A stretch of 64,000 nt of DNA, taken from the NCBI RefSeq assembly GCF_009674565.1, contig NZ_WKJL01000015.1, positions 95,760 through 159,759 of the forward strand, in the 5' to 3' direction. Origin of the DNA: Duganella aquatilis (GTDB taxonomy: Bacteria; Pseudomonadota; Gammaproteobacteria; Burkholderiales; Burkholderiaceae_D). The notes beneath the pieces were generated by a model. It was not told the DNA's origin, did not search any database, and saw only the letters and a program-made list of their open reading frames with translations. Made by a program: the position numbers and the translations under genes. Of this stretch, positions 52,629-61,582 are shown piece by piece (the stretch's first letter is position 1; each line of letters begins with the position of its first letter).

Positions 52629-53495
52629 TTAAGGCCGGCGTCGGCGCGCGGTCTCCAGTTTTTCGCACAGCACCGCGATGCCGTCGGCGATGCGCGGCGT
52701 GGCGCGCACCAGCAGTTCGCTGTCCAGCATGAACAGGTTGTCGCGCTGGACCGCCAGCATGCCCTTGTACGGCTTCCAGATGTTGATGCCGGCCTGGCCG
52801 CTGTGCTGCTCGCCGCCGACGATGGCTTCCGGATTTTCCTGCAACACGGCCTCGGTGCTGACCGACGGCGCCGTCACCTTCAGACCGGCGAAGATGTTGC
52901 GGCCGCCGCAGACGCGCAGCGCGTCGCTGACGATGTGTTCTCCGTTGAGCGTGAACAGCGGCTTTTCCCAGATCTGGTAGAACACCTTGACCGGCGGGCG
53001 TTGTGCGTAGGTGGCCGTCAGCTTGCCGATTTTCTGGCGGTAGTCGCGCGCGGCCGCTTGCGCCGTGCTGTCGGTGCCCAGCAGCTGGCCCAGGCGCGTC
53101 AGGCTGGTGGCGATGTCGTCCAGCTTTTTCGGCTCGCTGTAGAAGATCGGAATGCCCAGGCTTTTCAGCTGCGCCAGCTGGCGTTCGGTATTCCCGGTCT
53201 GCCACACCACCAGCAGGTCCGGGCGCAGCGCCAGCACGCGCTCCATGTCGATCTGGGCGTCGCTGCCGATCAGCGGGATACGCTTGGCGGCTTGCGGATA
53301 GTCGCTGTAGTTCATGGCACCGACCACGCGCTCGCCGCCACCGGCCGCGAACAGCAGCTCGGTGATGTGCGGCGCGGTCGAGATCACGCGCAGCGCCGGC
53401 CTGGCCAGGGTGACGCTATTGCCGGCGTCGTCCTGCACCGTGACACCGTGCGCGGCGCCGGCGGCCAGCGCCAGCATCAGTGCGAAGCCGCGCAT
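52629..53495 (-). CDS. Cobalamin/iron-siderophore substrate-binding protein (BtuF-like)
   Basis: 288 residues with a signal peptide (MRGFALMLALAAGAAHG). The class III binding-protein fold shows RVISTAPHITELLFAAGGGERVVGAMNYSDYP near 35-65, then ERVLALRPDLLVVWQTGNTERQLAQLKSLGIPIFY, a DDIATSLTRLGQLLGT helix and VCGGRNIFAGLKVTAPSVSTEAVLQENPEAIVGG. It fits BtuF-type vitamin B12 binding proteins. Its ATG overlaps the end of the TonB-dependent receptor gene by one base. No BtuC/BtuD genes are in this window. Confidence 0.87.
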   Translation of the reverse strand: MRGFALMLALAAGAAHGVTVQDDAGNSVTLARPALRVISTAPHITELLFAAGGGERVVGAMNYSDYPQAAKRIPLIGSDAQIDMERVLALRPDLLVVWQTGNTERQLAQLKSLGIPIFYSEPKKLDDIATSLTRLGQLLGTDSTAQAAARDYRQKIGKLTATYAQRPPVKVFYQIWEKPLFTLNGEHIVSDALRVCGGRNIFAGLKVTAPSVSTEAVLQENPEAIVGGEQHSGQAGINIWKPYKGMLAVQRDNLFMLDSELLVRATPRIADGIAVLCEKLETARRRRP

Positions 53496-55471
53496 CAGAA
53501 CTCGTAGCGCGCCGAGATTTTCAGCTGGCGGCCGTCAGCCGGGTAGATGCCGTACTTGCAGCCGTAGGCCTGCGAGAAGTAGTGCTTGTCCGCCAGGTTC
53601 TGGCCCGACACCGCCCACTCCCACTGGCCGAACCTGCGGGCATAGCGCGCGTCCAGCGTGGTGTAGGAAGGCATCTCGCCCGAACAGCTGTTGTCGAAGT
53701 CGGCGCCGTAGCGCTGCTTGTCGACCCACTGCGCGCCGAAATCGGCGGTCTGGCCGCTGGCCGGCGTCCAGCTGACGCGCGCGGTCAGCACGTTCTTCGG
53801 CACCAGCACCATTTCGCGGCCATCGTTGACGCCTTCGCGGAACTTGGCCTGCACGTGCTGGTAGTGCGCGTTCAGGTTCCAGGCGGCGGCCAGGCGCTGT
53901 TCGGCGTCCAGCTCGAAGCCCTGACGGCGCGTCGGGTCCAGGTTGGTGTTGGCGCCGAAGCCGCCGTTCAGCGTTGGATCGTAGAAGATTTCGTTGGTCA
54001 GGTTGTTGCGGAACACGCGCGCGGTGATTTTCTGCGTGGCGTTGGCGTAGCTGGCGCCCAGCTCCGCATCGTGCGACTGCTGCGCCGCCAGCGGCTTGTT
54101 GAAGACCGGCGTGTAGGCGTTTTCGTCGGCGTTGGCGACGCGGTAGCTCTGCCCCAGTTTGCCGTACACGGTCAGGTTAGACACCGGCATGTAGCTCGCC
54201 TGCAGTTCCCAGGCGTTCAGGCCCTGCACCACGTTGTAGCCGGCGGTGGCCACCGGATCGACGAAGTCCTTGTCGAAGATTTCGCGGCGCACGCCAGCCG
54301 AGATGCGGCCTTCATGCGCCGGGTCGAAGCGCAGTTCGTCGCGCAGGTAGAGCGCCTTGGATTTCTGGTTGGCGTCGGCGGCGGAGAAATCGGAGGCGGT
54401 GGTGCGCTCCCACTTGATGAAGTCGACGCCGGCCACCAGTTCATTGACCATGCCGTTGATCGCGCCCAGCTTGCGCACGCGCGGCGAGAACTGCAGCTGC
54501 TTGCTGTCGTAGGTGCTGGTCGACGGGAAGCCGCTGAACACATAGGTCGATTCCACGGTCTTCTTGCGGTACGACAGATCGGCCGCGATGTCGTGGCCGA
54601 ACAGGCGGTACTGGCCGAACACGGTCAGGCGGTCGCTGTCGAGCGAGCCGTTGTCGTCCGGCGTCAGCGTCTGGCGCGGGTTGGCGTGGTACTGGGCTTC
54701 GGTCAGCGCGCCGGCGAAGCGCATGTCCTGGCGCGCGCCTTCGTAGCGGAAGCCGATGCGGTCGAAGTCGTTGGCGAACCATTGCGCGCCGCCGCTGAAA
54801 TGGGTCTGCTTGAATTCGTTGTTGTCGCGGTAGTTGTCGGTGCGCTGGTGGTCCAGCGTGGCGTCGGCGGCAAAGCCGTTCCAGGATTGCGTGGCCGAGA
54901 TGCGCGCTTCGCCGGCGTGGAACTGGCCGCCTTCGAGGAACACGCTGCCACGGCTGGTGTACTGGCCTGGACGCCTGGTGACGATGTTGATCACGCCGGC
55001 GGTGGCGCCGTCGCCGTACAACACGCTGGCGCCGCCGCGCAGGATTTCGATGCGCTCCACCGTGTCGACCGGGATGGTGGACAGGACGGCGTTGCTCAAT
55101 TCATTTTCCGACAGGCGCACGCCGTCCAGCACGATGACCATGTTCTGGCTGCTGTTGGTGCCGAAGCCGCGCAGGTCGAGGCCGAAGTCCGGGCTGCCGT
55201 CCAGGCTCTGGCGGCCGTAGACGCCGCCGATCTTGCGGATCGCCGCATTGACGTCGCTGGCGCCGGCGCGGCGGATCTCGTCCGCACTGATGATGGTGGC
55301 GCCGATCGGGGCCAGCGACGGGTCGGCGTCGAAGCGCGAGCCGGTGACCACCACCGAGGCCAGCGCCTGGCCGGCCTGCACGGTGTCTTCCGCCTGGGCG
55401 GCGAACGGCGTGGCGAAGCAAAGGGAAACAGCGGCGGCCAGCAGGCGCGGACGGAATGCGGAGGATATCAT
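53495..55471 (-). CDS. TonB-dependent receptor (BtuB-like)
   Basis: 658 residues. A signal peptide is followed by the plug: VVVTGSRFDADPSLAPIGATIISADEIRRAGASDVNAAIRKIGGVYGRQSLDG, then RGFGTNSSQNMVIVLDGVRLSENELSNAVLSTIPVDTVERIEILRGGASVLYGDGATAGVINIVTRR. A 22-strand barrel follows and ends with LKISARYEF, the terminal aromatic. TonB-dependent outer membrane uptake. Overlap with the BtuF-like gene indicates B12 or a related chelate as substrate. A TATAAT lies at 55504-55509 on the minus strand. No cobalamin riboswitch could be seen upstream. Confidence 0.92.
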   Translation of the reverse strand: MISSAFRPRLLAAAVSLCFATPFAAQAEDTVQAGQALASVVVTGSRFDADPSLAPIGATIISADEIRRAGASDVNAAIRKIGGVYGRQSLDGSPDFGLDLRGFGTNSSQNMVIVLDGVRLSENELSNAVLSTIPVDTVERIEILRGGASVLYGDGATAGVINIVTRRPGQYTSRGSVFLEGGQFHAGEARISATQSWNGFAADATLDHQRTDNYRDNNEFKQTHFSGGAQWFANDFDRIGFRYEGARQDMRFAGALTEAQYHANPRQTLTPDDNGSLDSDRLTVFGQYRLFGHDIAADLSYRKKTVESTYVFSGFPSTSTYDSKQLQFSPRVRKLGAINGMVNELVAGVDFIKWERTTASDFSAADANQKSKALYLRDELRFDPAHEGRISAGVRREIFDKDFVDPVATAGYNVVQGLNAWELQASYMPVSNLTVYGKLGQSYRVANADENAYTPVFNKPLAAQQSHDAELGASYANATQKITARVFRNNLTNEIFYDPTLNGGFGANTNLDPTRRQGFELDAEQRLAAAWNLNAHYQHVQAKFREGVNDGREMVLVPKNVLTARVSWTPASGQTADFGAQWVDKQRYGADFDNSCSGEMPSYTTLDARYARRFGQWEWAVSGQNLADKHYFSQAYGCKYGIYPADGRQLKISARYEF

Positions 55472-55610
55472 GATGTTATTGAGTCAAGCACTAGGAGCCG
55501 CAGATTATACGCGTGACAAGATCATTCAGGTTTTGGATATGATCTATCTATATTTACTGCATTGATTACGAAAGCGTGAGTGCTTATAGTGAAGACTGAA
55601 AGGAACTCCT

Positions 55611-56414
55611 ATGACCACGCAAAAACTCCCCACCTATTTCCTGTCCCACGGCGGCGGCCCATGGCCGTTCATGATGGACCAGGTCGGCCATTTGTACGGC
55701 AAGCTGGATGCCTCGCTGCGCGATATCCCGCGCCAGATCGGCGTCACGCCCAAGGCGGTGCTGGTGATTACTGCGCACTGGGAGGGCCGCGATTTCATGC
55801 TGTCGTCGTCCGCCAAACCGCCGATGATTTACGACTACGGCGGCTTCCCGCCACATACCTACCAGGTGCAGTACAGCGCGCCGGGTTCGCCGGCGCTGGC
55901 GGCGCAGGTGCAGCAACTGCTGCAGGCCGGCGGCCATGCAGCGCTGCTGGATCCGGAGCGTGGTTTCGACCACGGCACCTTCAGCGCCATGTATCCGGTG
56001 TATCCGGATGCGGACGTGCCGATCGTGCAGCTGTCGCTCAAGTACGGCCTCGATCCGCAGACGCACCTGGAAGTCGGTCGCTTGCTGGCGCCCTTGCGCG
56101 AGCAGGGCGTGCTGATTGTCGGCAGCGGGCTGAGTTACCACAATCTGCGCGCCTTCAATGCGGCCGGTGCGGCGGCCTCGCATGCGTTTGACGACTGGCT
56201 GCGCCAGACCATGGCCTTGCCGCCGCAGCAGCGCAGCGCGCAGTTGATGAAGTGGGACGAGGCGCCGGCCGCGCGCATGGCGCATCCGCGCGAAGAGCAC
56301 CTGCTGCCGCTGATGGTGGTGCTGGGCGCCGCCGAGAACGACGACGCCTCCGTGCCGTATCACGAGGATGCCTTCATGGGCACCCTCGCGGTCAGCAGCT
56401 TTAAACTCGGTTAA
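55611..56414 (+). CDS. LigB-type extradiol dioxygenase (DODA/YgiD-like)
   Basis: 267 residues. Metal ligands appear in FLSHGGGPW (His near residue 13), AVLVITAHWEGRDF (His near 55) and PREEHLLPLMVVLGAAEND (His near 228). FDHGTFSAMYPVYPDADVPIVQLSL is near 120-145. This is the class III extradiol ring-cleavage / 4,5-DOPA dioxygenase family, non-heme iron or zinc enzymes. Substrate is a catechol derivative of unknown kind. The stop overlaps the convergent rbgA stop by four bases. No other aromatic catabolic genes adjoin. Confidence 0.9.
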   Translation: MTTQKLPTYFLSHGGGPWPFMMDQVGHLYGKLDASLRDIPRQIGVTPKAVLVITAHWEGRDFMLSSSAKPPMIYDYGGFPPHTYQVQYSAPGSPALAAQVQQLLQAGGHAALLDPERGFDHGTFSAMYPVYPDADVPIVQLSLKYGLDPQTHLEVGRLLAPLREQGVLIVGSGLSYHNLRAFNAAGAAASHAFDDWLRQTMALPPQQRSAQLMKWDEAPAARMAHPREEHLLPLMVVLGAAENDDASVPYHEDAFMGTLAVSSFKLG

Positions 56415-57361
56415 GTACCGCGCTTGCCGTTGGCGGCGGCCTTGGCTTTTTCGGCGGCGATGGCGGCTTTCTCGGCGGCCTTGGCCGCCATTTCAGCTTC
56501 GTGCTGCGCCAGGCGCACGCCGCGCGTCTCCGGCGTCTCCAGCGAGATGCGGCCCAGGATGCCGCTGCGGTAGTCGCCCAGGAAGGTGTGCGCGGCCTTT
56601 TCGTAATCGAGGTCGCCGCCCTTCTGGCGGAAGCCGCGCTTCATGCCCACGCCTTCCACCACGCCGATGGCGTCGAAGCTCTCGATGTCCTTGAAGCCGT
56701 AGCGCGCCACCAGCAGCTGCGGGTAGTGCACCAGCAGCTCGCCGGCCAGAAACTCCGCCACTTCCTCTTCAATCAGCGCATTCGAGCCGATCGCGTGGCT
56801 GGCGGCCAGCATCAGGCCATCGCTTGGCAGCGCGATCTTCGGCCACAGCATGCCGGGCGTATCGACCAGCACCGTGTTCTTGTCCAGGTACAGCTTCTGC
56901 TGCTGCTTGGTCACGGCCGGCTCGTCGCCCACCTTGGCCACGCGCTTTTTCAGCAAGGCGTTCATCAGCGTCGACTTGCCGACGTTGGGGATGCCCATGA
57001 TCATGATGCGCAGCGGCTTGGTCGGCACGCCGCGGTGCGGCGCCAGCTGCTTGGCCAGGTCCGGAATGCGCGCCACGTCGGCCGGCTTCTTGGTGGTCAT
57101 GGCGTACGCGGTCACGCCTTCCTGGGCGTTGTAGTAGGCGGTCCAGGCGGCGGTGGCGGCCGGATCGGCCAGATCGATCTTGTTGAGGATCTTCAGGCAG
57201 GGACGCTGGCGGAACTTGCGCAGCTCCTCCACCATGGGGTTGGTGCTGGCCTCCGGCAGGCGCGCGTCGACCACTTCGATCACCAGATCGGTGTTCTCCA
57301 TCTGTTCCGCCGCCTTCTTCTTGGCGGCGTTCATATGCCCCGGGTACCATTGTATCGACAT
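56411..57361 (-). CDS. rbgA: Ribosome biogenesis GTPase YlqF/RbgA
   Basis: 316 residues with circularly permuted GTPase motifs: G4 NKID at 60-63 comes first, then G1 GIPNVGKST at 123-131 and G3 DTPG at 167-170. The start IQWYPGHMNAAKKKAAEQM is the family signature. A helical tail follows, rich in Ala/Lys (EAEMAAKAAEKAAIAAEKAKA). It is needed for large ribosomal subunit maturation in the species studied. Single gene, no operon partner. Confidence 0.94.
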   Translation of the reverse strand: MSIQWYPGHMNAAKKKAAEQMENTDLVIEVVDARLPEASTNPMVEELRKFRQRPCLKILNKIDLADPAATAAWTAYYNAQEGVTAYAMTTKKPADVARIPDLAKQLAPHRGVPTKPLRIMIMGIPNVGKSTLMNALLKKRVAKVGDEPAVTKQQQKLYLDKNTVLVDTPGMLWPKIALPSDGLMLAASHAIGSNALIEEEVAEFLAGELLVHYPQLLVARYGFKDIESFDAIGVVEGVGMKRGFRQKGGDLDYEKAAHTFLGDYRSGILGRISLETPETRGVRLAQHEAEMAAKAAEKAAIAAEKAKAAANGKRGT

Positions 57362-57488
57362 GCTCTGACCTTCAAAATCGTTCTGACAACCTGCTATTTT
57401 ACCTGCTAACCGGCGCGGGATTCGTTTATCATGAGTCGCCTTTCCTTTTTCTAATCATATAAACAATATTTCAACCGGAGTGCTGAAG

Positions 57489-59489
57489 ATGAGCATAGCT
57501 GCACCGTCCAACCCGAAGGAGATCACCCTTCGCGGCATTATTCTGGGCATTCTGATTACGCTGATATTCACGGCGGCCCAGGTGTATCTGGGTCTGAAGG
57601 TCGGTCTGACCTTCGCCACCTCGATCCCCGCCGCGGTGATCTCGATGGCGCTGCTCAGCGCCTTCAAGGACGCCACCATCCAGGAAAACAACATCGTCCA
57701 GACCATCGCCTCCGCAGCAGGCACGCTGGCCTCGGTGATCTTCGTGCTGCCTGGCCTGCTGATGATCGGCTGGTGGGCGCACGTGCCGTTCTGGCCGACC
57801 TTCGGCGCCTGCGCCATCGGCGGCGTGCTGGGCGTGATGTACACGGTGCCGCTGCGCCGCGCGCTGGTGTCGCAATCGAACCTGCCGTATCCGGAAGGCG
57901 TGGCCGCCGCTGAAGTGCTGAAGGTCGGCATGGCCTCGCGCGAAGGCGCGGCCGAGGGCAAGGCCGGCCTGCGCGCAGTGATCTGGGGCGCGCTGACGTC
58001 GGCGCTGTTTGCCGCCGGCGCCGCCGCCAAGCTGCTGGCCGCCGAAGTGTCGGTCTACTTCCGCACCGGAAGCGGCGCCACCGCCGGCGCCACCGGCATC
58101 GGCGCATCGAGCTCGCTGGCCCTGATCGGCGCCGGCCACCTGATGGGCATCACCGTCGGTGTCGCCATGGGTGTCGGCACCATCATCGCCTGGGGCGTGC
58201 TGGTGCCGCTGATGACGTCCCTGACGCCGGCCGCCGCCGGGGTCGACGCCGCCGGCCACGCGCTGGGCATCTGGTCCAAGCAGGTGCGCATGATCGGCGC
58301 CGGCGTGATCGGCATCGCCGCCATCGTCACGCTGGCCGGCCTGGCCAAGCCTATCCTGGGCGGCCTGACGTCGGCCATGGAGACCGCGCGCAAGGCCAAG
58401 CTGGAAGGCGCGGTGCTGGACCGCACGGAAATGGATATGCCGATCTTCATCGTCGGCCTGGTGACGCTGATCGCGCTGGTGCCGGCCGGCTGGCTGCTGG
58501 CCAGCTTCCTGCAGGGCGGCCCGCTGATGTCGCTGGCCGTGCCGCTGGTGGCGGTAGGCGTCGGCTACATCCTGATCGCCGGTATCTTCGCGGCCGCCGT
58601 GTGCGGCTACATGGCGGGCCTGATCGGTTCGTCGAACTCGCCGGTGTCCGGCATCGCCATCCTGACCATCCTCGGCGCCGCGCTCAGCGTCGGCTTCGTC
58701 GGCCGCAGCGTGATGGGGCCGGAAGTGGCGCAGGCGCTGATCGCCTTCGCGCTGTTCGTCACCACCGTGGTGCTGGCGGTGGCCGTGATCGGCAACGACA
58801 ACCTGCAGGATCTGAAAACCGGCCAGCTGGTCAACGCCACGCCGTGGAAGCAGCAGGTCGGCCTGCTGATCGGCGTCGCCGCCGGTTCGTGCGTGGTGCC
58901 GCCGGTGCTGGAACTGCTGAATCACGCCAACGGCTTCGTCGGCGCGCCGAATCTCGATTCGATCTCCAGCGAGCCGCTGGCCGCGCCGCAGGCGCTGCTG
59001 ATCTCGACGCTGGCCAAGGGCGTCATCGGCGGCGACCTGCAATGGGATCTGCTGGGCTACGGCGTGCTGATCGGCCTGGGCCTGGTGGTGATCAACTTCC
59101 TGCTGAAGAAGTTCAGCAACGACAAATACAGCCTGCCGCCGCTGGGCGTGGGCCTGGCCATCTACCTGCCGAGCGCCGTCATCACCCCGGTGGTGATCGG
59201 CGCCGTCACCGGCTGGCTGTTCGACCGCGCGGTCGAACGCAAGGTGGGCGGCGAATCGGCCAAGCGCATCGGCGTGCTGGTGATGTCCGGCTTCATCGTC
59301 GGCGAGAGCCTGTTCAACGTCGCGCTGGCGGGCCTGATCGTCCTGTCGGGCAAAGGCGAGCCGCTGGCGGTGGCCAACAGCATGAGCGAGGGCGCCTCGA
59401 TGGTGGTGGCGCTGATCGTCGGCGTGGCCATCGTCTGGGGCCTGTACCGCTGGTCGGCCAGGAACGGCGAGGCGGTGCACCAGAAATAA
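57489..59489 (+). CDS. OPT family oligopeptide transporter
   Basis: 666 residues from ATG 57489 (GGAG eight bases upstream). The protein has about 14-16 membrane helices. It starts with SNPKEITLRGIILGILITLIFTAAQVYLGLKVGLTFATSIPAAVISMALL, typical of bacterial OPT/YSL proteins. Later family segments are LPYPEGVAAAEVLKVG and GSSNSPVSGIAILTILGAAL. It transports small peptides or metal chelates by proton symport. The substrate is not evident. Followed after 85 bases by a secreted peptidase gene, a suggestive combination for peptide use. Confidence 0.93.
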   Translation: MSIAAPSNPKEITLRGIILGILITLIFTAAQVYLGLKVGLTFATSIPAAVISMALLSAFKDATIQENNIVQTIASAAGTLASVIFVLPGLLMIGWWAHVPFWPTFGACAIGGVLGVMYTVPLRRALVSQSNLPYPEGVAAAEVLKVGMASREGAAEGKAGLRAVIWGALTSALFAAGAAAKLLAAEVSVYFRTGSGATAGATGIGASSSLALIGAGHLMGITVGVAMGVGTIIAWGVLVPLMTSLTPAAAGVDAAGHALGIWSKQVRMIGAGVIGIAAIVTLAGLAKPILGGLTSAMETARKAKLEGAVLDRTEMDMPIFIVGLVTLIALVPAGWLLASFLQGGPLMSLAVPLVAVGVGYILIAGIFAAAVCGYMAGLIGSSNSPVSGIAILTILGAALSVGFVGRSVMGPEVAQALIAFALFVTTVVLAVAVIGNDNLQDLKTGQLVNATPWKQQVGLLIGVAAGSCVVPPVLELLNHANGFVGAPNLDSISSEPLAAPQALLISTLAKGVIGGDLQWDLLGYGVLIGLGLVVINFLLKKFSNDKYSLPPLGVGLAIYLPSAVITPVVIGAVTGWLFDRAVERKVGGESAKRIGVLVMSGFIVGESLFNVALAGLIVLSGKGEPLAVANSMSEGASMVVALIVGVAIVWGLYRWSARNGEAVHQK

Positions 59490-59537
59490 GGCTGACGCCA
59501 CTCCGCCTATTGCCAATAGACAAATATTTCATTGCCT

Positions 59538-59566
59538 TTTATGATAGCGAAATTGTCAATCATAAA
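59538..59566 (+). promoter_or_regulatory. Inverted repeat at the peptidase ribosome-binding site
   Basis: TTTATGAT (59538-59545) and ATCATAAA (59559-59566) are perfect inverted arms, 13 bases apart. The right arm contains the first As of the AAAGG Shine-Dalgarno for GTG 59575. It may be an operator or an mRNA hairpin that masks the ribosome site. Confidence 0.5.
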
Positions 59567-59574
59567 GGTGCACT

Positions 59575-61566
59575 GTGATACCACGCTGTTTTACCTCCCT
59601 GCTGCTGGCCGGCGTCCTGCTGGCCGGCGCTGCCGCCGCCCAGCCGGGCGCCGAGAGCTTCTTCCAGACGCCCAAGGCCGGCCATGTTGAACTGTCGCCC
59701 AAGGGCGGCTATGTCACCATGGTCAGCATCTTGCCCGGCGGCGTCAGCGTGCTGACGGTGCACGACACCAGCGATGTCGCCAAGTTCAAGCCCATCATCC
59801 GCACTTCCAGCGAAGAGGTGATCCTCGCGGTCCACTGGATCAACGAGAACCGCATCGGCTTCACCATCAAGAACCGCCGCATCGAGTTCAACGGCAACCT
59901 CGACGAAATGGCGGCCGACCGCGACGGCGGCAATCTGACCCACCTCATCACCGGCAACTGGGAGCACCAGCAGGAAGTCACCGGCAGCTTCATCGCCAAC
60001 AAGCTGCTGACCGCCGACTATGTGTTCTTCGACGTGCTGCACGACGGCTCGGACGATATCCTGCTGAAGAAATACTTCTGGAATAACATCGATCCGACGC
60101 CGGACCACGCACGCCTGTTCCGCCTGAACACCCGCACGCGCCAGCTGCGCGGCCTGGAGGGCACGCAGCCGACCTCGGCGCTGATGTGGCTGGCCGACAA
60201 CCGCGGCGTGCCGCGGGTGGCGGTGTCGCGGCGCAAGGGCCACTGCATCACGGCCCACCGCCCGGCGCTCGGCGGCGAATGGCGCGAGCTGGACGACAGC
60301 GACTGCATCGTCGGCAACGGCTTCACGCCCTCCTTCTTCGACGGCGAGGACACGCTGTACGTGGTGGCCGACCACAAGGGCTATGGCGCGCTGTTCCGCT
60401 ACGACCTGAAGGCCATGCAGCGCGACGCCGAGCCGGTCGTCTCGGTGCCCGGCTTCGACTACAGCGGCACGCCGGTGATGGACTACGCCAGCCGCCGCCT
60501 GGTCGGCCTGCACCTGTACACCGACGCCGGCACCACCTACTGGATGAACCCGGTGCTGAAGGCCGAGCAGGCCAAGATCGACGCCATGCTGACCGCCACC
60601 ACCAACACCGTCTTTTGCGCCGACGAGTGCCTGACGGCGCCGGTGCTGCTGGTGATGGCGGCCTCCGACCGCCAGCCGACGCAGTACATCATCTACCACC
60701 GCGACAGCGGCAAGATGGAGGGCCTGGGCCACGCCCATCCGGAGATCCAGGCCTCGCAGATGGGCCTGCGCGACTTCCACCGCTACACGGCGCGCGACGG
60801 CCGCAGCATCCCGGTCTATGTGACGCTGCCGCCCGGCAAAGCCAGCGGCCCGCGCCCGGCGGTGGTGCTGGTGCATGGCGGCCCGGCGGCGCGCGGTGCC
60901 TACTGGGAGTGGGATGACGAGGCGCAGTTCCTGGCCACACGCGGCTATGTGGTGATCCAGCCGGAATTCCGCGGCGGCACCGGCTTCGGCGCGGCCCACT
61001 TCAACGCCGGCCTGAAACAATGGGGCATGGCGATGCAGGACGATCTGGTCGACGCCGCCCAGTGGGCGGTCAAGCAGGGGTGGGCCGATCCCAAACGCAT
61101 CGGCATCATGGGCGCCAGCTATGGCAGCTATGCCACGCTGATGGGACTGATCCAGAATCCGCAGGTGTTCCGCTGCGGCGTCGAATGGGCCGGCGTCACC
61201 GATATCGATCTGCTGTTCAGCACCACATATTCGGACGCCTCGCAGGAAGACCTGAAGTACGGCATGCGCACCCTGATCGGCGATCCCGACAACGCGGCCG
61301 ACGCCGCCCGCTTCCGCCAGTATTCGCCGCTGCAGCGCGCCGCCGAACTGAAACAGCCGCTGCTGATGGCGCACGGGCTGGAGGACAAACGGGTGCCGCT
61401 GGTGCACGCCACCCGCTTCTACGACGCGGTCAAGCGCAGCAATCCTCACGTGGAGCTGATCACCTATCCGAACGAGGGCCACGGCTGGCGTCACGACGCC
61501 ACCAATATCGCCTTCTGGCAGCGGGTCGAGGCCTTCCTCGAGCAGAACCTGAAGCAGGCGCCGTAA
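59575..61566 (+). CDS. S9 family serine peptidase (prolyl oligopeptidase-like)
   Basis: 663 residues from GTG 59575. A signal peptide (FTSLLLAGVLLAGAAAAQ) sends it to the periplasm. A beta-propeller-like N-terminal half (50-390) precedes the alpha/beta hydrolase: PAVVLVHGGPAARGAYWEWDDEAQFLATRGYVVIQPEFRGGTGFG, nucleophile elbow GASYGSYATLMGL near 515, Asp in HGLEDKRVPL near 605 and His in PNEGHGWRHD near 640. S9C-type acyl-peptide or dipeptidyl hydrolase. It follows the OPT gene and could supply it with peptides. Confidence 0.93.
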   Translation: MIPRCFTSLLLAGVLLAGAAAAQPGAESFFQTPKAGHVELSPKGGYVTMVSILPGGVSVLTVHDTSDVAKFKPIIRTSSEEVILAVHWINENRIGFTIKNRRIEFNGNLDEMAADRDGGNLTHLITGNWEHQQEVTGSFIANKLLTADYVFFDVLHDGSDDILLKKYFWNNIDPTPDHARLFRLNTRTRQLRGLEGTQPTSALMWLADNRGVPRVAVSRRKGHCITAHRPALGGEWRELDDSDCIVGNGFTPSFFDGEDTLYVVADHKGYGALFRYDLKAMQRDAEPVVSVPGFDYSGTPVMDYASRRLVGLHLYTDAGTTYWMNPVLKAEQAKIDAMLTATTNTVFCADECLTAPVLLVMAASDRQPTQYIIYHRDSGKMEGLGHAHPEIQASQMGLRDFHRYTARDGRSIPVYVTLPPGKASGPRPAVVLVHGGPAARGAYWEWDDEAQFLATRGYVVIQPEFRGGTGFGAAHFNAGLKQWGMAMQDDLVDAAQWAVKQGWADPKRIGIMGASYGSYATLMGLIQNPQVFRCGVEWAGVTDIDLLFSTTYSDASQEDLKYGMRTLIGDPDNAADAARFRQYSPLQRAAELKQPLLMAHGLEDKRVPLVHATRFYDAVKRSNPHVELITYPNEGHGWRHDATNIAFWQRVEAFLEQNLKQAP

Positions 61567-61582
61567 GCGCGCCGGCGCTGGT

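Noticed and set aside
55472..55610. Cobalamin riboswitch upstream of the TonB-dependent receptor
   Set aside because: The gap is only 139 bases and I could not find the conserved B12-box or multi-stem core.
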